A stretch of 64,000 bases of DNA from Chrysoperla carnea (Eukaryota; Arthropoda; Insecta; Neuroptera; Chrysopidae): contig NC_058339.1 in the NCBI RefSeq assembly GCF_905475395.1, positions 15,074,001 through 15,138,000 on the forward strand. The letters run 5' to 3'. Below the pieces are notes generated by a model that saw only the letters and a list, made by a program, of their open reading frames with translations, did no database searches and was not told the DNA's origin. A program made the position numbers and the translations under genes. Position 1 is the first letter of the stretch. Every line of letters starts with the position of its first letter. Positions 55,699 through 64,000 of this stretch are shown in pieces.

Positions 55699-56944
55699 CT
55701 GAAAAAAAAAAACAAAATTAAAAATTAATTTATCTTTAAAAGATAATGCATGAAAAGCTGAAGAATAACAAAGTTCATGTAGCTAGGACAGCGTTCAATT
55801 TTGTTACAGAACATTTTAAACCCCCGAATTAAAAAAAGAGGTGTCTCTGCCTGTCTGTCTGTCTGTGGCATTGTAGTACCTAAACGGATGAATCGATTTT
55901 GATTTTTTTGGTTTTATTTGAAAGGTTATAAATCGCAAAACAATATTCATTTGTAGTCGGTTAATCGATACAATACTGAAAAAATATACCTGTAAAATTA
56001 AGAAAAAACGTTATCAAAATTAAACAGAAAAATCCGTTCAGGTTTTATCTTAAAAATATTTAATAATACATCTATCGTACCAAAAAACGGTTTCACCATA
56101 TCCGTATTGGATGAAAGATGGATAGAACAATATGACCTACTTAAAGTAAACGGACAAATTTTCGAATTGTCAAGCTTGGCCATACTGAGAACTTGTATCT
56201 TAAAAGGAGCCTAAACGTGTTTCCGCATTTGATGATTTTTGAATTCGAGGGAGATATTAAAGTGAAAACTTTTTACAAAAATCACTCTGTGTAGTCATAT
56301 AAAAGCACTTCAATGAAACCTAGACGTAACAATAAACGTGTTCAACTATAGAATAAAAATTGATTCGATTTTCCATGGTGTTGTGAGTTATTTAAATTAA
56401 ATATATTTCGTTTCGCAAAAATTTATGCATTGAACAATTCCAAAGTTGATTCATTTAACATCAATTCAAATAGAAATACTCGTTTAATAATTCATATTAA
56501 AAGAATTTTTCTTCATCTGTTCGAACATCATATTTCTTGTTGACTACTCTTTTATAGTACAGACATCGAATTTGTAAATAAGCAAAAAAGTGGGTAAAGT
56601 AGTTGTAAGGTATAGTGTTATTGGTAAAACAACGAAGTCATTTATACATATATTGAAGACGATATCGTCTATATATACTCGAAAAATTCGTAAATATGAG
56701 AACAATCATAATTTGTGATTCTATTCACGTATTCAAAGCTAATATATTTTTCACGAAAGAGCTTCATCTAGCTAATATAAGTACTTATATTTGAGTACAT
56801 GTTGAAACGTTCATTTTACGATACATATACACCTCTTTGTATATTCTATTGAGAGATAGTTACTAGGTATATACACCATTTTGTAACTTTCTGGTATAAA
56901 AATGTTGTTTTCACCCTGATAAAAGAAATAAAAGTACCCACAAA
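55699..56944. other. Non-coding stretch, probably intron
   Basis: It includes 'gcctgtctgtctgtctgtgg' and 'ggatgaatcgattttgattt' (55850-55910), shared with about 23350-23440, i.e. a dispersed repeat. No gene is supported. Confidence 0.45.
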
Positions 56945-57490
56945 ATTTGAATTATGCGGATTCTTATCAAAAAAATCGAATTTTTTAATTTTGCTCTCTC
57001 ACATCCAAATTTTATCCAATTTTGATAAACCAAGTATGTAATCCTACTAAGTGTGAGTCTTATTTTTCAAATTTGTTGTCAAAATTAATCTAGATTGAAT
57101 AAGTTTCAAGAATGTAGAGTCCTGGTCCCGGAATTAAGTATAAAAGTGATAGCTAGCGAATAATTGGCATCACTACTGAAAAGAATGACCGAAAATTAGT
57201 GGGTTTCAAAAAAAAAAATCCAATAACGTCATCAAAATCCAAAAATTTTAATTTTGCTCTATCACATTCAAATTTTATCCAATTTTGATGAACCCAGCAT
57301 GTAATCCTACTAAATTTGAGTCATACTTTCCTAATTTGTGATCAAAATTAATCTATCTGTAATAGGTTTCAATAATGTGGAGACCTGGTCCGGGAATGAA
57401 GCACAAAAGTGATAGATAGCGAAAAATTGACATCACAGCTGAAAAGAATGACCCAAAATTAGTGTGTTTCAAAAAAAATTTCAATAAGAT
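56945..57490. repeat. Two tandem copies of a 263-bp unit
   Basis: 'ttttgctct.tcacat.caaattttat', 'atgtaatcctacta', 'tggtcc.ggaat.aag' and 'agaatgac..aaaattagtg' recur with a 263-bp shift (for example 56991 and 57254). The copies are moderately diverged. Confidence 0.8.
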
Positions 57491-57893
57491 CGTATGAAAT
57501 TTGCTTGTGTTGTCAAAAAAATAGAATTTTTTTACTTTATGACGTCATCAGAATCTAAAAAATCAAATAACAATTTTGTCGTCAGTAAATTTGTAGAAAA
57601 TAATTTTATCACAATTGTGAGAAAGTTATTTATATGGTCTCTTGGCTCACATTCATACTATTTTTTTTTTTTTTTTGTACTTTTCTAAATGTGTATTCGA
57701 AGATATATTTATCGAATTATTTTATAAATAATAATAATAACAATAATAATAAACCAAATCATTTATGGAAATAAATTGAATTTTTTTGAATATTAGTTTT
57801 TATATTACTCTATATTCCAAAGAATAAATTTTAGATTGAATTTGTGTTTATATAATATTTAAAAAAATAATATTTTTTAAAATTAAAGATAAA

Positions 57894-58461
57894 CAAGTGA
57901 AAACAAACAATTGACTGAGTTAATTGTTGAAATACCATGCATAGTCAGTGTTGATTTTTTTATCACATTACACATACAAACATGTGACACAAACATAACT
58001 GATAATCAAGTATAGTACATATTATAAAATTTCCGCCTAATTGGCGCCCTCACGGGTAAACAGTGATGTTTACGAAAAAATGTTTCAAACAAAAGTTGTT
58101 TAATTTTTGAAAAGGAACATTTTTTACGTTTAAACTTTTGTTCTATCTCTAAAGGTTTACAAGATGGGTCCTACGGACCCAAGACCCAACTGACCTATGA
58201 TGCTCATTTACGAACTTGACCTCACTTTTTACGTCCTGAGTACGCTGTAAAAATTTCAGCTCGATATCATTTTTCGTTTTTGAGTTATCGTGTCCACAGA
58301 CGGACGGACGGACGGATGGACAACCGGAAATGGACTAAGTAGGTGATTTTTTGACACAACACCTATGACAAAATTTTTTTCCTAGCATCATTATTTTTAA
58401 ACGTTACAAACTTGGGACTAAACTTAATATACTATGTATATTTCATATATACATGGTATAA
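57894..58461 (-). mobile_element. Family A repeat, full-length inverted copy
   Basis: Reverse complement of the 53436-53994 copy from end to end ('caagtgaaaacaaacaattg' to 'atatttcatatatacatggt'), with few differences. The pair encloses 3.9 kb. Confidence 0.8.
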
Positions 58462-58554
58462 TAATCAACCTATACGAAAATTGTCAGGTAGTCACGGGGA
58501 TTGGACATATTTTTAAGTGGGAAATAAGTTCAGATAGTACGACCGCCGAAAATG

Positions 58555-58858
58555 AAATTTGTGGTTGAATTTATTTGTACCTTATTTTCAACTTGATGAA
58601 GAATTTTGTTTAATAACTTCATGACTGTAGACGAAAACTTACTAGAATACAATTTTTCGATATCTGCCTTGGTTTTCGAAATATCGAAAGCTACACAAAT
58701 ATCCAAAATTGGATATCTTGAAAATTACTCTAAGTATTGAAACATTATTCTTACTTTGGGTCTTATATTACAAGTTATAACATAATTCACCATCAAAGTT
58801 GAAAAAAAAAATTTTAATTTGTGTCACCGCTACCGTGCTGATACGTCCTTAATTTATC
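58555..58858 (-). mobile_element. Left part of the 651-bp MITE, diverged
   Basis: On the minus strand it starts 'attaaggacgtatcagcacg', corresponding to the left terminus of 16935-17585, and keeps the foldback arms ('tatcgaaa', 'agttataacataattcac'). The right half is missing. Confidence 0.55.
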
Positions 58859-59389
58859 GGCCAAAAAGGTTTTTTTTTATAGCCATACGAGTATATCATA
58901 ACGAAGCATTATTCTAGCCTATAAGAATCATACAATATTCTACCTTTTCCATATGTTTTAATCTTTTTTGCGTTACAAAACAAAAAAAAAACAACAACCC
59001 CATTTATAACAATAAAAATGTGTTAATATCGTCAATGTTTAAAAGATCGGATATTATATAAACACATTAGGTATATAGATAGGAACCCAGTGAATTAGAA
59101 TCTCGAAAAGTAACAAACACTTTGATAACAGGAAAAAACATTTATTGTATTCATTGTTAAAAACTTGTTATCTTATGTTTTTTCATTAAACAACAACAAC
59201 AACAAAAAAGTTCAAATAGTTCCCAAGAGAAATCAGTGCAAACAATGAATTTTTTAAAATGTTAAATGACCGTGTTGTTTAAAATACAAAATAATTTATA
59301 TTCTTATTTTTAACGAAATTTAAAAAAATATATTGAAATCGATATTTTGTTACTATCGTTGGTTGAGTGTTTCATATAAAATTTAACCC

Positions 59390-59620
59390 GTCAGTACGCC
59401 CCGGCAACTGTTCGGTAATCTATAGTCCCGTTACGAGAGATGTGTTCGTGTGTTCTGCACATGCGTTATATATTTCGTGCGTTAAATAATGGATAATCTT
59501 AGAGCCAAAATCAAAATAATCATATTCATTAATTATAATGTAAATATTTTTTGAATTAATTATTTGCATGTTCAAAATGACATGACGACTTTATATGGAA
59601 AATAACACTATTAGTGTATG
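59390..59620. repeat. Copy of the repeat at 19140-19390
   Basis: Shared order: 'cccgtcag', 'gttcg.taatc', 'ttctgcacatgcg', 'caaaatcaaaataat' and '.cattaa.ta'. The class is unknown. Confidence 0.5.
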
Positions 59621-60902
59621 TACCAGTAAGAATACTTTCAATAAAAATTATAATGTAAATAAATCAAATAAAAAGTTACTTACAATAAACTCATTTGTAA
59701 ATTTCAACAATTTATTACTGCACAGAGCCAAATATCCGTAAACTTCAGAAAGTGCACGAACATGCCCGAAAATTTCCGAAGGAAATATTTTTTTGCTTGC
59801 ATCTTTAGTTTCGCGAGGAGAAAAATTCTCCTAATTTCTGAAGGACTTTAAGAAATTTATTTTAAAACTGTGGAAAGGTTTAAAAAATCTGAAAAATAAA
59901 TAATCTGAAAATAGTTAAAACTTTTAGCGGATATGCTGGCGGCTTAAAGAGTGATTTATGCATAGGATGTTCACTTTTTTTACTCCAATTTTTTTTTTCA
60001 AAGATACTCTAAGATTCCGATCCTTTTAATTATCTTTACGGAATTCGTATATTCTCTTATTTTTAGTCTTTATTTTTTTTTCACAAGTAACTCCACGAAC
60101 TGACCATGAGCCGTTTAGAGAAGTTTATGCACCCATTTTAGCTAATACTATATATATTGAGCTTTATCTGAAATTTTGCTTTTAAAGGTTTAGTTACGAA
60201 CTTGTGAAAAAAAAGGTTACGAAATATGAAAATCGTTTAGTGCAATTAAATTTTCAACGGTTTTTCCACCACTTTACGCCAAGACAAACAGTGGGTTTAT
60301 TAATTATTACTGATAATAGTATATGGTAAGTAAATTACTTAGAATATAGATGATGAGGTGTGTTTCTCGTTTAAATTATCAACTAGAATTATATTTTCCT
60401 TTCTAACTAAAAAGACATTCATGTTTACTGATATACTGATGATGATAATAATAATAAGACTTTGTTGTCTACCTTAAAGATAAACAAGTGTAAACAAAAT
60501 TAATTATTCATCATATATACATGATATTTTCTCACGTACGTGCAAATTGTAAATGTTTCTTTGTGTTTGATGTATGTGGTTATTATGTTTAGAAAATCCT
60601 TTATCCGTTTAACTAATTGTAAGTGTGTACCTACAGAGTGTAGGTGCTTACGTAATTATTGTGAATAAAGTAGTGCCTTTCGAAATCGAAAGGTTCTACG
60701 TAATATTTTCAAGGATTTTTACCAGCCATCTTATATTTTTCTTATTATTTTATTTAATTCATACTGACTAATGGAAAAAAATAGACTCATATATGTAATA
60801 AAATTGCCTCTAAATAAAAATAAAGTAAATCAATATTAATATTATGTTACTCCTCTAAGCTGTTTTCGGCTACTGGTACCGCACTGAAAAATTCCGCATA
60901 AT
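59621..60902. other. Non-coding stretch
   Basis: A donor-like GTAAGT on the minus strand (59678-59683) follows about 45 open codons, but the frame is closed before the only good acceptor, so no exon is called. The rest is AT-rich. Confidence 0.4.
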
Positions 60903-62197
60903 AGGTTGGCTGATAAGTCCCCGGTCTGACACATAGATGGCGTCGCTAGTATTAAATGCATATTATTTTTATATAGTACCAACCTTCAAATGATTCGTGT
61001 CAAAATTTGACGTCTGTAAGTCAATTAGTTTGTGAGATAGAGCGTCTTTTGTGAAGCAACTTTTGTTATTGTGAAAAAAATGGAAAAAAAGGAATTTCGT
61101 GTTTTGATAAAATACTGTTTTCTGAAGGGAAAAAATACAGTGGAAGCAAAAACTTGGCTTGATAATGAGTTTCCGGACTCTGCCCCAGGGAAATCAACAA
61201 TAATTGATTGGTATGCAAAATTCAAGCGTGGTGAAATGAGCACGGAGGACGGTGAACGCAGTGGACGCCCGAAAGAGGTGGTTACCGGCGAAAACATCAA
61301 AAAAATCCACAAAATGATTTTGAATGACCGTAAAATGAAGTTGATCGAGATAGCAGAGGCCTTAAAGATATCAAAGGAACGTGTTGGTCATATCATTCAT
61401 CAATATTTGGATATGCGGAAGCTCTGTGCAAAATGGGTGCCGCGCGAGCTCACATTTGACCAAAAACAACAACGTGTTGATGATTCTGAGCGGTGTTTGC
61501 AGCTGTTAACTCGTAATACACCCGAGTTTTTGCGTCGATATGTGACAATGGATGAAACATGGCTCCATCACTACACTCCTGAGTCCAATCGACAGTCGGC
61601 TGAGTGGACAGCGACCGGTGAACCGTCTCCGAAGCGTGGAAAGACTCAAAAGTCCGCTGGCAAAGTAATGGCCTCTGTTTTTTGGGATGCGCATGGAATA
61701 ATTTTTATCGATTATCTTGAGAAGGGAAAAACCATCAACAGTGACTATTATATGGCGTTATTGGAGCGTTTGAAGGTCGAAATCGCGGCAAAACGGCCCC
61801 ATATGAAGAAGAAAAAAGTGTTGTTCCACCAAGACAACGCACCGTGCCATGCCACAAGTCATTGAGAACGATGGCAAAAATTCATGAATTGGGCTTCGAA
61901 TTGCTTCCCCACCCACCGTATTCTCCAGATCTGGCCCCCAGCGACATTTTCTTGTTCTCAGACCTCAAAAGGATGCTCGCAGGGAAAAAATTTGGCTGCA
62001 ATGAAAAGGTGATCGCCGAAACTGAGGCCTATTTTGAGGCAAAACCGAAGGAGTACTACCAAAATGGTATCAAAAAATTGGAAGGTCGTTATAATCGTTG
62101 TATCGCTCTTGAAGGGAACTATGTTGAATAATAAAAACGAATTTTGACAAAAAAATGTGTTTTTCTTTGTTAGACCGGGGACTTATCAGCCAACTTA
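60903..62197 (+). mobile_element. mariner transposon, mellifera subfamily
   Basis: Terminal inverted repeats of about 27 bp: left 'ggttggctgataagtccccg' then 'gtct', right the reverse of 'agaccggggacttatcagcc' then 'aac'. TA dinucleotides lie at both ends, as for mariner insertions. Length about 1.3 kb with one transposase gene, complete in layout but frameshifted. Sequence is close to what is expected of a young copy, apart from the small duplication. Confidence 0.9.
61080..62131 (+). pseudogene. mariner transposase, one frameshift
   Basis: A cut-and-paste transposase acting on the element's terminal repeats. The frame opens at ATG 61080 with an N-terminal helix-turn-helix region ('GKSTIIDWYAKFKRGE', 'KEVVTGENIKKIHK'), a second HTH ('LIEIAEALKISKERVGHI') and the linker 'KWVPREL'. 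The catalytic triad is visible: Asp in 'MDETW' (61551), Asp in 'HQDNAPCH' (61833) and Asp in 'LAPSDIF' (61943), spaced as D34D once a 5-bp insertion is discounted. That insertion is a tandem TGCCA (61845-61849 and 61850-61854); it shifts the frame and brings a stop at 61863-61865. The rest continues in the next frame to the natural end 'EGNYVE' and TAA at 62131. No other break is seen, so inactivation looks recent. Confidence 0.92.
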
Positions 62198-62611
62198 TGT
62201 CGAGCTAGTGAGTTAATAATTCAGTTTATACAGTAACCTTGCTATATTGCAAATGACATTTGGCCCAAAAATGATTCAAGTCTGGGAGAAGACTCTTACC
62301 TTCATTGAACCAAGATTGTAAAGTAAGTTTAGTTCAATCTTAAAATAATAACGAACGATTAATCACGACAAGCTTGGATCTCAGACCTAGACCCAAGCTG
62401 TGTATCTATTCTTAACTCAAGACTGGTGATCCTAGTTTATCTTACTTACACCTGATCTTAAAAAATTATAGAAGACTCGGGGAGTAAATATGGAACAGCA
62501 AATTTTGATGTATAATGAAATAGGCATCTTTAGTTCTTTTATTCAATGGAAAAATCAGCTGAGTGAATTTAATAAACCAATAGGGTTGGGTATTTATTTC
62601 CTTCATAAAAG

Positions 62612-63015
62612 TTAGTCACCATAAAAGTAAAAAGTACAAGTTAGTATTGACATCGAACTTGGTTCGTTAGACTTGGTTGAGGCTTGCGTAAGGACTGTAA
62701 TTCTAAAGCTTGAATTTCGAGTATTCGTCCTAACTAAATTATATCGCCAAGTGTGTTTTGTATCTTTTCTTAAACCACTGCTTATCGAATGAGCCTCACT
62801 GCTTTGGTGCACTTGTGTTCACCAACGCAAATCGAAATCAATATTTCTATTAAATATAAGTTTCTTTTTCCTATATTTTCGGTAAATATGGCGTAAAGTT
62901 CATAATAATTTTGAGGCAATGTTTCCAGAAAGTTTCGTCGCAGAATTGGAAATTTGACGGCTAACATTTTCTTATAATTTACATCCGTAGAATGTGGTGC
63001 TAAAAAATTATGCAA
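62612..63015 (-). pseudogene. Possible degraded coding sequence, unidentified
   Basis: Minus strand. A frame from about 63015 to 62782 reads like protein ('TDVNYKKMLAVKFPILRRNF', 'LPQNYYELYAIF', 'ISICVGEHKCTKAV'), and an overlapping frame (62812-62612) continues with 'RKDTKHTWRYNLV' and 'NEPSSMSILTCTF'. The overlap suggests one frame-shifted coding unit. No ATG, splice site or family is evident. It could be an old transposon gene or host-gene relic, or chance. Confidence 0.25.
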
Positions 63016-63916
63016 TTGTGTTTTTCGTTCATTTTGCGACCATCAAATTTTTTGAATTTGCACTCAATTTTAATAATTTTAGCATATCCTGATTATTTCA
63101 TCGATTTGCAGACCGATCTCTGCCAATTAAATTAAAATAAGTTAATCATTGTTTCTAGTATTAGAAACAGATTAATAAAGTGTTAGATTATCTATGGTAT
63201 TTTATAAATATGGCTTACACTAATAGTGCGTTAATTTATGAAATATTACTAAATATCTCTGAAAAAAATATCATTATCTATTCATATCACCCAGAAAATA
63301 TAATCTTTTAATATTTAGAAACAGCTTAAAATAAATAAAAACTAAAATAAAATAAATTACAGTTCGTTGAATTTAGTATTTTATACGTGGAAGGAACGTT
63401 GTTGTATGTATGCTTTAATGCTGTTTATGATGTGTGAGCTCTAAAAACTATAGCTTGAAGATTTTAGTTTTAAAACATTCAACGAAGCATCTCGGTGTGC
63501 AGATGATACCAAAACCACATAAATTTTCAAAGGGGAAATATAATCCATAACGACATTAACTGTTGGTACTGTATTTATTTCATATTTATTATAATGATGA
63601 ATAAAGATAACCAACTATTGCGGATTCTGTCCTTGTTTAAATCATTGTGTCATACTTTTATTTATAAAGTACTATTGAAATGTTTATTAGCCGAAAATTA
63701 TAATATGGATTTTCCACGAACCCATAAATTTGATGATACCAAAAGTAAGATTTTTAGTCAAGTTATAATTCATGAATGTAAGCGATATTTTCAAATGTTG
63801 TTTCTGTTTATAAAAACATTAGAAAATGTACAATTTTGCTTATCTAATTATGATATTTCATTCTAAACAAACATGTCTGTAAAAAATATTGTTGCATGTT
63901 ACATTATATAAAAATA
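63016..63916. other. AT-rich non-coding stretch
   Basis: A 90-codon ATG frame at 63594-63866 has ordinary-looking composition but no motif, and is not called as a gene. Confidence 0.4.
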
Positions 63917-64000
63917 CAAGTGAAAATAAACAATTGACTGAATTAATTATTGAAATACCATGTAAAGACTGTGTTGATTACACTGTCATATTACAAATAC
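63917..64000 (-). mobile_element. Family A repeat, cut by the window end
   Basis: 'caagtgaaaataaacaattg', 'attgaaataccatg' and 'gtgttgattacactgtcata' are the first 84 bp of the repeat in the orientation of 57894-58461. Confidence 0.7.

Noticed and set aside
59684-59837. Possible minus-strand exon with GTAAGT donor
   Set aside because: A stop lies between the only good acceptor (CCTTCAG) and the open segment, and the other frame stops before the donor.
61025-61312. Antisense frame across the mariner transposase
   Set aside because: Mirror of a well-supported coding frame with no independent features.
63594-63866. 90-codon ATG frame as a gene
   Set aside because: No motif or promoter; size is within chance expectation for AT-rich DNA.

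Overview
This is a eukaryotic, almost certainly insect (arthropod) genomic window: strongly AT-rich, full of microsatellites, with GT-AG introns and a typical insect mix of transposons. These are a mellifera-type mariner, a Dong/R4-like retrotransposon in a TAA repeat, Helitrons ending in CTAG, tRNA-headed SINEs, MITEs and a Polinton/Maverick. I see no complete host gene. One short well-bounded exon on the minus strand (55581-55698) and a possible terminal exon (15823-15898) suggest that much of the window is intron of, or lies between, host genes. The insect order cannot be fixed from what is visible.

1-27641 is a non-coding repeat landscape. It holds a 137-bp tandem repeat at the left edge, a Helitron that keeps the C-terminus of its helicase (3307-3919), several short Helitrons, a 651-bp MITE with 21-bp inverted termini (16935-17585), dispersed repeats in two or more copies, a SINE with a tRNA-Arg-like head, and a perfect 69-bp-arm palindrome (19658-19803). 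A 40-codon ORF with a signal-peptide-like N-terminus lies at 15144-15266.

27648-43530 is the centrepiece: a 15.9-kb Polinton/Maverick bounded by a 6-bp target duplication (AATAAA) and about 1.8-kb terminal inverted repeats. It keeps two apparently intact rightward genes (a small protein with an acidic tail, and a two-exon gene), an intact leftward orphan gene, and remnants of the hallmark Polinton genes: integrase tail (two inverted pieces), FtsK/HerA-like packaging ATPase, adenain-like protease and protein-primed DNA polymerase B. No capsid gene is visible, and pieces of its own terminal repeat are inserted between genes, so it is a scrambled, defective copy. Three of its promoters share the motif AGTGGTGG upstream of an A-rich or TATA element; two of them sit at the inner edges of the terminal repeats and face each other. 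The outer parts of the terminal repeats are GC-rich islands with repeated CRE (TGACGTCA), YY1/Pho-like (AAGATGGCG) and CCAAT sites; the inner parts are 228-bp tandem units rich in CACGTG and palindromes.

Inside the right half of the Polinton, an apparently full-length Dong/R4-clade non-LTR retrotransposon (37005-41540) sits in an (AAT)n tract in the leader of a leftward Polinton gene. Its 1422-codon ORF is uninterrupted, with a Myb-like domain, reverse transcriptase, CCHC finger and restriction-like endonuclease.

43537-64000 returns to repeat-rich non-coding DNA: a 344-bp Harbinger-like MITE, an inverted pair of tRNA-like sequences, Helitrons, two SINE copies, two nearly full copies of a 560-bp repeat in opposite orientation, a 263-bp tandem duplication, and a mellifera-type mariner (60903-62197) broken by a 5-bp duplication.
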